Shown: piece by piece, positions 41,883 to 50,806 of the stretch
How the letters are laid out: each line of letters opens with the position of its first letter
Position numbering within the stretch: position 1 is the first letter of the stretch
Origin: Xenococcaceae cyanobacterium MO_167.B27
GTDB taxonomy: Bacteria; Cyanobacteriota; Cyanobacteriia; Cyanobacteriales; Xenococcaceae
Reading direction: 5' to 3'
Length of the DNA stretch: 50,806 bases
Assembly (NCBI GenBank): GCA_030065935.1
Contig: JASJCP010000014.1
Span: 1-50,806, forward strand
Notes under the pieces: generated by a model
Seen by the model: only the letters and a program-made list of their open reading frames with translations
What the model was told of the DNA's origin: nothing
Database searches by the model: none
Translations under genes and position numbers: made by a program

Positions 41883-43805
41883 CTAGGATTCATACATTTC
41901 CTTAATTAGATGTTGGTATCTTTCCTTAACTACAGGACGCTTAATCTTGAGAGTTTGGGTCATTAAGCCATTATCTTTAGAAAAAGGCTCTAATATAAAC
42001 CTAAATTCTCCAATACGGTCGTTGGGGCTATATCCTGGGCGATTTTGCACTTCCCGTTTAAGTTCTTGGCGGAATAAATCTCGAATCGGTTTACTATAGA
42101 GGTCGCTGTTAGCTACAGTTTCTAGAGAAGCATCGGGACTAGGTAAGGTTAAATCGAGTTTTTGAGTCGCGCTCCACTGTTGGAGAGTTTCTAAATTGGG
42201 AACAATTAAAGCTCCTAAGCTTCTCTGATCCTGTCCAACTAACATGATCTGGTCAATATAAGTACTTCTAACACAAGCATCTTCTATAGGTTGAGGTTCA
42301 ACGTTTTCTCCATTAGTCAGAACTATAGTATCTTTAGCCCTTCCTGTTAACACTAGATCGTTATTTGCAGTTACCCAACCGAGATCCCCACTGTTAAACC
42401 AACCTTCAGGATCAATAGCTTTAGCTGTCGCTTCGGGTTTCTTATAATAACCCTGCATTACCTGAGTACCTCTAATTAAAACTAATCCTATTTGTCCTGG
42501 GGGTAAAGCTTCTCTGGTAGTAGGATCGACAATTTTGATTTCTGTTTCAGGGAGAGGTTGTCCCGCAGTTTTGCGAAAATTTCTTTCTAACTTACGTGCA
42601 TTAGTTACAGGAGCAGTTTCTGTCAGTCCATAACCAACTAAGACAGGAATATTGACAATCTCATAAAAATCATCTAAGTGTTTAGCAAGAGAACCACCAC
42701 CACTAACAAAACTTTTGACTGTATTCCCTACTGCTTCTCGTACTTTATGATAGACAATTTTGTCTCCTAAACTGTGAATTGGTGCCAGAAAAATTGCTTT
42801 GATCTTTGCCAGTAACTTTTCAATTGCAGATACTTTTGGGTGTTCTAAACTCAAACCTAATGCGATGCGATTAGCTTTAATATATTGTTCGGAAATATTA
42901 AAAAACCAATTGATTAACTTTTGCTTACTAGCTGGTTGCTCGCGAAACTGTTTTTGTACTCCTTCATAGAGAGATTCCCAGAGACGGGGAACACCTATCA
43001 TATAGTGGGGTTGGTGCTTTTTGAGGTCAGATTTTAGCGATCGCAAATTCGTATAGTATTGACTACAACCTTGGGATAATAAGAAATATTCTGCACTTCT
43101 TTCGTAAACGTGCCAACTAGGAAGAATACTTACAACGCGATCGCCTGGCTGACATCGAATAATAGTATAGAGATTATTTACCTGATGTAATAAGTTACCA
43201 TGAGACAACATTGCACCTTTGGGTTTTCCTGTTGTTCCCGAAGTATAAATGAGAGTAGCTAAAGTATTTTTATCTCTGATGACAGGGTTTAAAGTAGCAC
43301 CAGCCCCTAACTCTAACAATTGATTGAAGTTATAAACTTGAGTGGTAGAATAATTTTCTACTGTTTCATCCGATAGCAAGATAATAAATTTTATAGGGAA
43401 ATTATCAATCTCAGGACGCAGTTTATCCAGAGTTTTGCTATCTTCAACTACTAAAGCAGTACTGTCACTATCTTCATAAATATAAAGTAACTCTTGTTTT
43501 TCTGCTGTCGCAGAACGTACCACATCCACACCACCTGCGGTCATAATACCTTGATCCGAAATAAACCAACGGGGACTATTATCAGCAAACAAAGCAATAT
43601 TATCTTGGGGTTGCACTCCCAAAGTTTGTAAACCTGTTCCAAACTGTTGAATTTTCTCGTACAGTTCTTGATAGGTGAGACTAACTTGGGGTTGGAGATG
43701 GGGTGCTACTAAAGCTGGAGTTTGGCTAAATTTTTGTGCTGCTATTGACCAAATTTCAGGAAGGTATTGAAGAGATTTATAATTAACAGGAGAACTAATA
43801 GTCAT
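41883..43805 (-). CDS. Long-chain acyl-CoA/acyl-ACP synthetase (AMP-forming)
   Basis: 640 residues from ATG 43805; an upstream TTG at 43829 adds 8 unlikely residues. ANL-family motifs: P-loop TLIYTSGTTGKPKG, GYGLTETAPVT, GWFNSGDLGW, GRAKDTIVLTNGENVEP, and the C-terminal lysine region MTQTLKIKRPVV. In cyanobacteria the usual single enzyme of this type (Aas) activates free fatty acids with ATP and loads them on ACP, recycling membrane lipids at the thylakoid or plasma membrane. The long inserts and family length of about 640 fit. ACP versus CoA cannot be told from sequence here. Confidence 0.88.
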   Translation of the reverse strand: MTISSPVNYKSLQYLPEIWSIAAQKFSQTPALVAPHLQPQVSLTYQELYEKIQQFGTGLQTLGVQPQDNIALFADNSPRWFISDQGIMTAGGVDVVRSATAEKQELLYIYEDSDSTALVVEDSKTLDKLRPEIDNFPIKFIILLSDETVENYSTTQVYNFNQLLELGAGATLNPVIRDKNTLATLIYTSGTTGKPKGAMLSHGNLLHQVNNLYTIIRCQPGDRVVSILPSWHVYERSAEYFLLSQGCSQYYTNLRSLKSDLKKHQPHYMIGVPRLWESLYEGVQKQFREQPASKQKLINWFFNISEQYIKANRIALGLSLEHPKVSAIEKLLAKIKAIFLAPIHSLGDKIVYHKVREAVGNTVKSFVSGGGSLAKHLDDFYEIVNIPVLVGYGLTETAPVTNARKLERNFRKTAGQPLPETEIKIVDPTTREALPPGQIGLVLIRGTQVMQGYYKKPEATAKAIDPEGWFNSGDLGWVTANNDLVLTGRAKDTIVLTNGENVEPQPIEDACVRSTYIDQIMLVGQDQRSLGALIVPNLETLQQWSATQKLDLTLPSPDASLETVANSDLYSKPIRDLFRQELKREVQNRPGYSPNDRIGEFRFILEPFSKDNGLMTQTLKIKRPVVKERYQHLIKEMYES

Positions 43806-43903
43806 AAGGAATTCAATTTTTCTTGTCAAGATGTCTTTTTTTTAGAATAGTTCTATTTGCTCTCTAGATATAGTACTTATGGACAGATTTATATTTGGAG
43901 CGT

Positions 43904-44013
43904 AAGACTCACGCCTACCGCGTAGCGTCCGCGATGGGAGTACATCACATGAGGACACAGGTAGTATGAGGTAAGAAATTGATTTTAAGGTGATGTATCG
44001 CGGATGCTACAAG
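43904..44013. repeat. Inverted repeat with TATCGCGGATG arm
   Basis: GCGTCCGCGATGGGAGTACA is followed by TCAC; its complement with gaps is GTGATGTATCGCGGATGC at 43990-44007. The right arm matches 23744-23760 with one mismatch, so it is a dispersed repeat between the acyl synthetase gene and anmK. Confidence 0.5.
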
Positions 44014-44047
44014 ATATAAGTAGTTAGCTACAACATAAAATCAGATC

Positions 44048-45196
44048 ATGAAAGTAATTGGTTTAATGAGTGGTACTTCTATAGACGGTATAGATACAGT
44101 TCTAGTAGAGATAGAAGGAGAAAAACTAGATTTAAAAGTACAATTACTCGCAGGGGAGACTTATCCCTATCCGCCACAAATTAGAGAAAAAATCCTAAGA
44201 GTGTGTAGTGGTCATCCATTATCTATGGAAGAATTAGCAGGGTTGGATGATGCGATAGCCTATAATTTTGCTCAAGCAGCCCAACAAATTCAGCAAGGAT
44301 ATCCCCAAGCAGAGTTAATTGGCTCTCATGGTCAGACAGTATATCATCGACCCCCAGAAAATTCTCAACTAGGATACAGCCTACAACTAGGAAGAGGAGA
44401 ACTCATCGCCAATACAACAGGAATTACCACCGTAAGTAATTTTCGTGTTGCTGATATTGCAGCAGGAGGACAAGGCGCGCCCTTAGTTTCCAAAATTGAT
44501 GCTTATTTACTAACTCATCCCCATAAACATCGAACCGTACAAAATCTTGGTGGTATCGGCAATGTTACTTACCTTCCTCCCAACAGTGAGCTAAACTGGG
44601 AAAGAGAAGTATTTGGGTGGGATACAGGTCCTGGTAACGTACTCTTAGATTTAGCAGTAGAAAAACTTACAGATGGGCATCAAACCTATGATCGTAATGG
44701 AGAATGGGCTGCTCAGGGTCATCCTTGTCAAAAGCTAGTCCATCGGTGGTTAGAACAAGATTTTTTCCTTCAGCCACCACCTAAATCCACTGGTCGAGAA
44801 CTATTTGGGTCAGACTACCTAGCTAGATGTTGGCAAGAAGCTCAAGAAGAAACCCTAACTGAAGCAGATTGGCTAGCAACTCTCACTGAATTTACTGTAG
44901 CTTCTATTGTTCATAGTTATCGCACTTTCTTACCTCGAATGCCCGATGAAGTATTATTGTGTGGTGGAGGTAGTCGCAACCTTTATCTAAGACAACGGTT
45001 GCAAGGTGAGTTAACATCGGCAAAAGTACTAACAACAGATGAGGTAGGGCTTAATGGAGATTACAAAGAGGCAGTTGCCTTTGCTATCTTGGCTTACTGG
45101 AGATATCATTGCTCAGTCTCAGGGAATTTACCCCAAGTTACCGGAGCCAAACAAGCCGTTTTATTAGGAGAAATTCACCATCCCCTAATAGGATAA
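44048..45196 (+). CDS. anmK: Anhydro-N-acetylmuramic acid kinase
   Basis: 382 residues. Motifs: [70 protein letters not shown] and CGGGSRN. The enzyme hydrolyses the anhydro ring of 1,6-anhydroMurNAc and phosphorylates it, giving MurNAc-6-P in cell-wall recycling. Size and order are standard. Start ATG 44048 follows a short AT-rich leader. Confidence 0.94.
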   Translation: MKVIGLMSGTSIDGIDTVLVEIEGEKLDLKVQLLAGETYPYPPQIREKILRVCSGHPLSMEELAGLDDAIAYNFAQAAQQIQQGYPQAELIGSHGQTVYHRPPENSQLGYSLQLGRGELIANTTGITTVSNFRVADIAAGGQGAPLVSKIDAYLLTHPHKHRTVQNLGGIGNVTYLPPNSELNWEREVFGWDTGPGNVLLDLAVEKLTDGHQTYDRNGEWAAQGHPCQKLVHRWLEQDFFLQPPPKSTGRELFGSDYLARCWQEAQEETLTEADWLATLTEFTVASIVHSYRTFLPRMPDEVLLCGGGSRNLYLRQRLQGELTSAKVLTTDEVGLNGDYKEAVAFAILAYWRYHCSVSGNLPQVTGAKQAVLLGEIHHPLIG

Positions 45197-45254
45197 CCCT
45201 TAAATACCTAAATACAGTATCAGATTATTTAGCACTAAAATTAATGATAATTTC

Positions 45255-45698
45255 GTGACTCATAGCTTTTTACTACAACCAGGAAGATGGAGTATCAATG
45301 GTTATTTTCGTCAAAAAGAGGAAATACCAGTCACAGTCAGAGGCTTTATCCTCATCACCTGGAAACAAGAGTACTGGTTTAAGATGGTAACTCAATTAAT
45401 TTTGAATAATCAGTCCCAGTCAGAAATTATCTGTAAGTACAAAGGACATCTAGATAATGATAGAAAATCTTATACTTATGTTTTGCAACACAGTATTTTG
45501 GGAAATATAGAGGGAGAAGGTTGGATTAGTTCTCAATCCATTATTCAATATCACTGGATTGTAGGAGCATCTCATAGACGCACTGGTATGGATACCTTCT
45601 ACTATCTTAGTGAAGATGTCTATCATTTAACTAGTGTCATTCTAGAAAGTCACAATCTCAGTAGTGTGATGGAAGCTACTCTCAAATATCTAATTTGA
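45255..45698 (+). CDS. Conserved hypothetical cyanobacterial protein
   Basis: 147 residues, GTG start. Beta-rich with many aromatic residues (YFRQKEEIPVTVRGFILITW, YTYVLQHSILGNIEGEGWIS), suggesting a lipocalin- or cupin-like barrel. No signal peptide or membrane segment. Not recognised by me. Its stop is 9 bases before the kinase gene, so it is probably in the same operon. Confidence 0.7.
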   Translation: MTHSFLLQPGRWSINGYFRQKEEIPVTVRGFILITWKQEYWFKMVTQLILNNQSQSEIICKYKGHLDNDRKSYTYVLQHSILGNIEGEGWISSQSIIQYHWIVGASHRRTGMDTFYYLSEDVYHLTSVILESHNLSSVMEATLKYLI

Positions 45699-45707
45699 TT
45701 CCCTAAT

Positions 45708-47249
45708 ATGAGTATGAACAGAGACCCCAATTATGGACGTTTACTCGCCAATCGCTACCAAATCGCCGAGTTAGTGGGAGAAGGAGCAATGGGACGAGTG
45801 TATCGTGCTAAAGACACAGTTTTAGGAGGGGTTACTGTCGCGATCAAGTTTTTATCCCAAACTTTACTGAATAATAATATGCGGGAACGCTTTGAAAGAG
45901 AAGCAACCATCTCAGCATTACTAGGGGAAAAAAGTATTCATGTGGTTCGAGTCAAAGATTATGGTGTAGATAAACATGAGATTCCCTTCTATGTGATGGA
46001 ATATCTTTCAGGAGAAAGTCTCAGCGATATTATTCGTTATCAACCTCTTCCACTACCGCGATTTTTAACTTTGACTCGTCATATCTGTCTAGGATTAGAA
46101 TCAGCCCATCAAGGAATTTCTTTTAATGGGGAATTATGTCGTATTATTCACCGCGATATCAAGCCTAGCAACATCATCGTAGTTCAAGACCCCACCCTAG
46201 GAGAAGTCGCCAAAATTCTTGATTTTGGAATTGCCAAACTAATCTTATCCAATGCTGCTCAAACTCAATCTTTTATGGGAACTCTAGCATATTGTTCTCC
46301 TGAACAAATTGAAGGAAAAGAACTAGATAATCGTTCTGATATTTACAGTTTAGGAGTCATGATGTATGAAATGCTAACTACCAATATGCCTATAATGCCT
46401 CAAAATTCTTCTTTTGGTGGTTGGTATCAAGCTCATCATGAATTTCAACCAGAAGCTTTTGATCCAAGTTGGCAATTACCTACTGAATTGACAAACTTAG
46501 TAATGAGTTGTTTGTCTAAAAAAAGAGAGGATAGACCCCAAAGTGTCCGAGAAATTTTACCTATTCTCGAAACTTTGCTGAAAAAATCTAAGTCCCAAGC
46601 TCCCAAAACTAATGCTAATCCTGTTAAGTCTATTAAGAAAGTAGAACCAAAAAAGAATCAAGCTCAAGCTCAAGAGAAAACAATTGAAGCTGTACCTTCA
46701 ATTACAGAAATCTGTTTAAAAACATCTTGGCCCAAAGATAAGCCCATTAAAAAAATTGTTTTTGCTCAATTATTAAATTCTCCTGTAGGAGAACTTCCTG
46801 CTCTTTTAGTAATGCTTGACTATGCAGATATACTCAATCGTATGTCTAGTATTCGTTATAATCAATTTCTTTTCTTAAATCATCCTCATCCGATGCTGTT
46901 GTGGATTACTTTACTTTATAATCCAGAATTTGGTCCTCGTTGGCTACCCTGTTATCTTGATTTAAAATCAGAAAAAGGACAAAAAATTAGTCGTGCTTTG
47001 TCTGTTTCAGGCTCCTATCGTATTCTATTTTTTGCTCTTAATAAACCAGAACAATGCCAAAACGTAGCCATCTCTAATATAGAGCCTCAAAACTCTAGAA
47101 TGCTAAGGCAATGGGCGGATTCTAGTAAACTGATACCAAGTTCTAGGAATCCACAACTAGCCAAAGAACTATTGAGAAAAGAATTAGAAAAACTCAAACC
47201 TAAAATTCTGATAAAAATGGAATCTTTTACAACTAAAAATTTTAATTAA
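45708..47249 (+). CDS. Serine/threonine protein kinase (Hanks type)
   Basis: 513 residues. Kinase domain 1-290: glycine loop GEGAMGRVYRAKD, VAIKFL lysine, catalytic IHRDIKPSNI, DFGIAK and the SPEQIEG region, ending SVREILPILE. A Lys/Gln-rich linker (about 292-330) joins a C-terminal domain of about 180 residues (LLNSPVGELPALLVMLDYAD, WLPCYLDLKSEKG) that I do not recognise. No membrane segment, so cytoplasmic. In-line with the hypothetical gene upstream. Confidence 0.92.
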   Translation: MSMNRDPNYGRLLANRYQIAELVGEGAMGRVYRAKDTVLGGVTVAIKFLSQTLLNNNMRERFEREATISALLGEKSIHVVRVKDYGVDKHEIPFYVMEYLSGESLSDIIRYQPLPLPRFLTLTRHICLGLESAHQGISFNGELCRIIHRDIKPSNIIVVQDPTLGEVAKILDFGIAKLILSNAAQTQSFMGTLAYCSPEQIEGKELDNRSDIYSLGVMMYEMLTTNMPIMPQNSSFGGWYQAHHEFQPEAFDPSWQLPTELTNLVMSCLSKKREDRPQSVREILPILETLLKKSKSQAPKTNANPVKSIKKVEPKKNQAQAQEKTIEAVPSITEICLKTSWPKDKPIKKIVFAQLLNSPVGELPALLVMLDYADILNRMSSIRYNQFLFLNHPHPMLLWITLLYNPEFGPRWLPCYLDLKSEKGQKISRALSVSGSYRILFFALNKPEQCQNVAISNIEPQNSRMLRQWADSSKLIPSSRNPQLAKELLRKELEKLKPKILIKMESFTTKNFN

Positions 47250-47342
47250 ACATCTCATCATGTTGGCTGTTAACTATATAAAATAATAAATTTATTGCTC
47301 CTAAATACTGTATTCTGAATCCTTCTTCAATTACTATTTTTT

Positions 47343-47825
47343 ATGCCAGCAAAGCCAACTATTTCCCAATTTTTAAGTTTTTTTCTGACTTCTGATATCC
47401 AAGCTATGCTACCTACAGAAGAATTAGGAGAAATTATTAAAATTGACCCTAGTCAGATAGTTCCTATCTTCGATCTTTCCCCTGCAATTATGGGAGTATA
47501 TAATCACCGTGGCGAAGTATTATGGGTCGTAGATTTAGCATTACTATTAGAATTAGAACCACTATATAAACAAAACTATTATCAGTCTTATAATGTTTTA
47601 TTGATTAACAAGCAAGATAAAATTTTAGGCTTGGCAGTTCGGCAAGTAGGGCATTTAGTTCTGTGTAAAAAAGGACAAATCCGCCGTGCAACCAGACAGG
47701 AAATTACTTCTAAATTGTCTTTTTGTTTAGTAGGTGAAAAAAGAAATACTCAAGGAACAACTATATTAGCGTTGGATGGAGATAAGATTGTTCAGTTATT
47801 AAATCGTGAGGAAGAAAGTCGGTAA
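47343..47825 (+). CDS. CheW-like (PilI-type) adaptor
   Basis: 160 residues, one CheW domain. IVPIFDLSPAIMGVYNHRGE, VLWVVDLALLLEL, the YNVLLINKQDKILGLAVRQV block and a C-terminal TTILALDGDKIVQLL match the CheW SH3-like double barrel. Such adaptors couple chemoreceptors to CheA-type kinases; in cyanobacteria the type is used by phototaxis pilus clusters. No receptor or CheA is in this window. 93 bases after the kinase gene, perhaps in the same transcript. Confidence 0.85.
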   Translation: MPAKPTISQFLSFFLTSDIQAMLPTEELGEIIKIDPSQIVPIFDLSPAIMGVYNHRGEVLWVVDLALLLELEPLYKQNYYQSYNVLLINKQDKILGLAVRQVGHLVLCKKGQIRRATRQEITSKLSFCLVGEKRNTQGTTILALDGDKIVQLLNREEESR

Positions 47826-48012
47826 ATATTAAACGATGAAGCTATTGATTAAAAAATATAATTATTACTTGAATTGTATTTGTATATCCTTGTTTCTATA
47901 ATCTAAAAAATACGGAAATAACAATTATTATAATCAAAAAAGTTCCGACATAGTTAAAAATCGGAACTTCTTTCAGAAAAATTACACTAATATCCTAGTT
48001 AAATAGTAAGAA

Positions 48013-48173
48013 GAAATTACCTATTACCTATTCAGGGCTATTTCATTCTTAATTTAATCCACCAAGAAATCAATTTCTTGGCTCAAATAAGAAGTCTGTT
48101 TAAACGGACTTTGGCTATCAGACAGATAATTTATTATCTGGAGGCAAGAGAATGAAATTACCTATTACCTATT
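48013..48173. repeat. Palindromic repeat element flanked by 20-base direct repeats (MITE-like), double-hairpin copy 2
   Basis: GAAATTACCTATTACCTATT occurs at 48013-48032 and again at 48154-48173, the second copy reaching into the lpdA stop. Between are inverted arms ATTTCATTCT/AGAATGAAAT (48040-48049 with 48149-48158) and three hairpins: CCAAGAAATCAATTTCTTGG (48062-48081), AAGTCTGTTTAAACGGACTT (48092-48111) and CAGATAA/TTATCTG (48123-48140). The rest of the gap 47826-48012 holds nothing clear. Confidence 0.65.
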
Positions 48174-49596
48174 AAACTGCTGCCCGTTTATAGGCTTCGT
48201 CTAAAAGTTCTGATAAAGTTGGATGAGTGTGAACATTGAATGCTAAATTAGTTACAGATTCTCGTTTTGCGATCGCATTTGCTGCTTCTTGGATTAAGTC
48301 GGAAGCATGGATACCAATAATGTGTACTCCTAGTAACTCTCCTGTATCCTTGCGATAGATTACTTTTGCCATTCCATCGGTTTCCCCTTCTGCTAAAGCT
48401 TTAGAATTTCCTTTGTAATAGGTTTTTGCCGTAGCAACACTAAAGCCTTCTTTTTCTCCTAATTCTTTGGCTTGTGCTTCTGTTAAACCGACATAACTAA
48501 TTTCAGGATGAGTAAAAGCTGCTGCGGGAATACAACGATAATCAATTTCTTTGGCTCTGCCACAAATATTTTCTACTGCAACTACACCTTGTCCTGATGC
48601 TGCATGAGCTAACATCATTTTACCAGTAGCATCCCCTACCGCCCACAGATGAGGTACTGGTTTGCCATCTTTTAAGACTTGCATTTTATCATTCACAGGA
48701 ATAAAACCACGCTTATCTATTTCTACTGCGAGACTTTCTAAACCAAGATTTTTGGTAGCAGGTATTCTTCCTGTAGCAACTAAACAAGCGTCAACTTCTA
48801 AGACTTCTATAACTTCTTTAGTTTTAGCATCAGTTAATTCGATAGTTACTGGTGCGCCTGGTGTTACCTTTGTGGCAAAGACTCCTGTATAGGTTTCAAT
48901 GTCACGGGGTGCGATAAGGGTACGTTGAGCCATTTTAGCAATTTCTGAGTCGAAACCAGGCATTAATTTATCTAATGCCTCAATCATAGTTACTTCCGCA
49001 CCCAAAGCAGTATAAACATCAGAAAATTCCAAACCAATGTAACCACTACCAATAATAGCAATCCAGTCAGGGACAGATTCTAATTTAACAGCATTGTCGC
49101 TAGTAAAGACAGTTTTACCATCAACTTCGATACCGCGAGGCACAAAAGGTACTGAACCAGGACATAACATAATATCCTTAGCAGTATAGGTTTTCTCTTT
49201 TCCTTCTCTTGAAACTGTTACTTTCTGCTTTCCTGCGACTTTTCCCCAACCACGAATAATATCTACCTTGAGGCGTTTTAGGGAGTTGGTTAAATCCCCT
49301 TGTATTTTGCTGACTAGATTATTAGCATGGTCTGCAATAACACTGCGGTCATATTGTACTCCACCAACTTGAATTCCTAAAGATTGCAGATGATGAGCAT
49401 CATTCAATTCTCTGACTCTCCCAGAAGCAGCTAGTAAAGCTTTAGAAGGGATACAACCACGATTTACACAAGTCCCTCCCATATCAGCAGCTTCGATAAT
49501 AGCTGTCTTCAGACCACATTTTACTGCGTGGAGTGCTGCACCATGTCCACCTACTCCAGCACCGATAATAATTAAATCGTAATCAAATTTACTCAT
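48172..49596 (-). CDS. lpdA: Dihydrolipoyl dehydrogenase (E3)
   Basis: 474 residues from ATG 49596; an in-frame TTG 81 bases earlier would add 27 residues of unlikely leader. Redox pair [16 protein letters not shown]-binding [23 protein letters not shown]-binding [15 protein letters not shown] and the C-terminal His-Glu [17 protein letters not shown]. It regenerates lipoyl groups of pyruvate/2-oxoglutarate dehydrogenase and glycine decarboxylase. Typical size. The gene's stop overlaps a repeat. Confidence 0.95.
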   Translation of the reverse strand: MSKFDYDLIIIGAGVGGHGAALHAVKCGLKTAIIEAADMGGTCVNRGCIPSKALLAASGRVRELNDAHHLQSLGIQVGGVQYDRSVIADHANNLVSKIQGDLTNSLKRLKVDIIRGWGKVAGKQKVTVSREGKEKTYTAKDIMLCPGSVPFVPRGIEVDGKTVFTSDNAVKLESVPDWIAIIGSGYIGLEFSDVYTALGAEVTMIEALDKLMPGFDSEIAKMAQRTLIAPRDIETYTGVFATKVTPGAPVTIELTDAKTKEVIEVLEVDACLVATGRIPATKNLGLESLAVEIDKRGFIPVNDKMQVLKDGKPVPHLWAVGDATGKMMLAHAASGQGVVAVENICGRAKEIDYRCIPAAAFTHPEISYVGLTEAQAKELGEKEGFSVATAKTYYKGNSKALAEGETDGMAKVIYRKDTGELLGVHIIGIHASDLIQEAANAIAKRESVTNLAFNVHTHPTLSELLDEAYKRAAV

Positions 49597-49949
49597 TAGA
49601 CCTCTTGCACAAGTTTTTCGTGGTATGATGACTGATTTAGCAATTGTTTGATAAGCGCGATCATTATTGACTAACAAACTTCTTTGTAGCTTAATTGTTT
49701 ACCAGTTTAATAAACAATCAAGCTAATTTTTACCCAATCTCCAATCATAACTTAAAATATTTTGGCAAAAGGTCTTTTAGACATAAGTTAATCAAAAGAA
49801 AAGGCTATGGCTTCAGAAATTTCGACAATTTTAGTCTCAGATGTCAAATTAACTTAGCATTTTCCAGTTAATTTTACATCCTAAGTTCGGTATAACCCAA
49901 AATCTTAACCCTGAAGAACAAAAAATACAGTTTTCAAAGTAGACCTGGT
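49597..49949. other. Intergenic stretch between lpdA and the SGNH hydrolase gene
   Basis: AT-rich; no gene or RNA that I can support. It should hold the lpdA promoter on the minus strand near its left side and the 3' end of the SGNH gene near the right. Confidence 0.4.
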
Positions 49950-50806
49950 TTAATTGGACAATACTAGTTCATCTGGAGCAGCATCTATTCTTAGAACAAC
50001 CTGATTATTAAGTGATGATATGGGGGTTTTGTATTCCCACCAAAGACCTCCATCTTTCTCAGTAGAAACTACGAAATCTTCTACTTTTCCCACACCAAAT
50101 GCAGTTAAATCCAGTTGCTCGATTGATTCATAGCCCACAATAGTAGCAGTGTAACTATTTCCGTCATCCAAGAAGATAAAATTATCCCTATCTCCATCAA
50201 AATATCCAAGATTGATTTTTTCTGTATCGCTAAGTTTAAGCGGATCTTCTTTGAGGGAATTATTAAAGGCAGTATTGCTAGTAGAATTGACTGAACCGCC
50301 TCCAATAACCAGGTCGTCTTTCCTAATGTAGAAAATATCTTCACCATTTCCACCAATAAGACTATCAACCCCAGAGGCTCCAGTAATTAAAGTCTCTATA
50401 CTATTACCGTCGCCTGCTAAAATATCGTCGCCACCTCCCCCAAAAAGTAAGTCATCATCTTCTCCTCCAAAAAGCAAATCATCCCCATTATTTCCATTAA
50501 GAATATCTTTCTTGTTTCCTCCAGTTAGGATGATGGGAATCATTGTCTCAACATAGTCAGCAATGACACCATGAAGAGCAGTGGTAGGATGGACGCTATC
50601 CCAGAAAAGATAAGTGTCTGGGTCTGCTTCAGGATTTGTGGGTGTAGGATCGAGGATGCCAGTATATAGGTCTGTGTTAGTATAACCATCGGTCACATTG
50701 GTAAAACCAAACTCACCAGGATTCTCTAAAATATCGTTAAATAGTTTACTGATATCTATATAAGTAAAGTTAACGTCCGAATAAGACCCCTCAAATTCTT
50801 CGACAG
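49950..50806 (-). CDS. SGNH/GDSL-type hydrolase with RTX calcium-binding repeats, 3' part (cut by window edge)
   Basis: The minus-strand frame is open to the window edge (VTDGY... continues upstream as YSDVNFTYIDISKLFNDILE and NPGEFGFTN), so the apparent start near 50696 is not real. The visible part has the block-V DSVHPTTALHGVIADYVE with Asp-x-x-His of SGNH esterases, then RTX nonapeptides (NGNNGDDLLFGGEDDDLLFG, GGGGDDILAGDG) that fold on Ca2+ outside the cell, and about 150 residues of C-terminal strands. Such proteins leave by type I secretion with a C-terminal signal. Probably an extracellular esterase or lipase. Upstream catalytic Ser block is outside the window. Confidence 0.88.
   Translation of the reverse strand, partial: VEEFEGSYSDVNFTYIDISKLFNDILENPGEFGFTNVTDGYTNTDLYTGILDPTPTNPEADPDTYLFWDSVHPTTALHGVIADYVETMIPIILTGGNKKDILNGNNGDDLLFGGEDDDLLFGGGGDDILAGDGNSIETLITGASGVDSLIGGNGEDIFYIRKDDLVIGGGSVNSTSNTAFNNSLKEDPLKLSDTEKINLGYFDGDRDNFIFLDDGNSYTATIVGYESIEQLDLTAFGVGKVEDFVVSTEKDGGLWWEYKTPISSLNNQVVLRIDAAPDELVLSN

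Overview
The window is from a cyanobacterium. Evidence: the 5' end of photosystem II psbD runs off the left edge, the HIP1 octamer GCGATCGC is scattered throughout, and there are UPF0367 and DUF3134-type small proteins, a carotenoid oxygenase, a cyanobacterial OprB-type porin and RTRR-like heptamer repeats. The DNA is AT-rich. I could not compute exact composition or run searches; family names come from motifs and remembered family features.

Layout. 1-2.2 kb: partial psbD (minus), UPF0367 protein, an ECF-type ATPase, a YacP-like NYN nuclease and tRNA-Glu with a terminator. 2.3-2.7 kb: a highly structured intergenic RNA resembling a HEARO/omega RNA but with no iscB beside it. 2.8-4.3 kb: apocarotenoid oxygenase. 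4.3-11.5 kb: a tightly overlapping operon, REase with zinc ribbon, DinG/XPD-like helicase, and prokaryotic PIWI with R and E motif (pPIWI-RE), which is the known three-gene pPIWI-RE conflict system. It is followed by a Uma2-type nuclease, an NTF2-like protein and an oligopeptidase. 15.0-17.2 kb: a type II-like restriction-modification pair, then a GNAT gene remnant. 4.3-17.4 kb is therefore an accessory/defence region.

17.5-24.5 kb returns to mostly housekeeping genes: DUF1622 protein, ruvB, a DUF4388 protein, DUF3134, mraY, a phosphoribulokinase-like kinase lacking the usual redox cysteines, and a YjbQ protein. 24.6-26.7 kb is a porin with an unusual repeat-bearing N-terminus. 27.0-38.5 kb is a minus-strand surface-polysaccharide cluster: GT61, GMC oxidoreductase, two GT2, two sulfotransferases, two near-duplicate GT4 enzymes and an MsbA-like ABC exporter. 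It plausibly builds, sulfates and exports a glycan or glycolipid.

38.6-41.9 kb is a mobile-element graveyard: a frameshifted IS607-type serine recombinase with a truncated tnpB, next to an intact-length iscB preceded by its omega RNA. This IscB carries Ala instead of the RuvC-I catalytic Asp, so it may be a natural nickase. The RNA before iscB and the orphan RNA at 2.3-2.7 kb share two sequence blocks at nearly identical spacing, which suggests the orphan is a related guide RNA without its own nuclease. 41.9-50.8 kb: acyl-CoA/ACP synthetase, anmK, a Ser/Thr kinase, a CheW-like protein, a palindromic repeat element, lpdA, and the 3' part of an RTX-repeat SGNH hydrolase that runs off the right edge.
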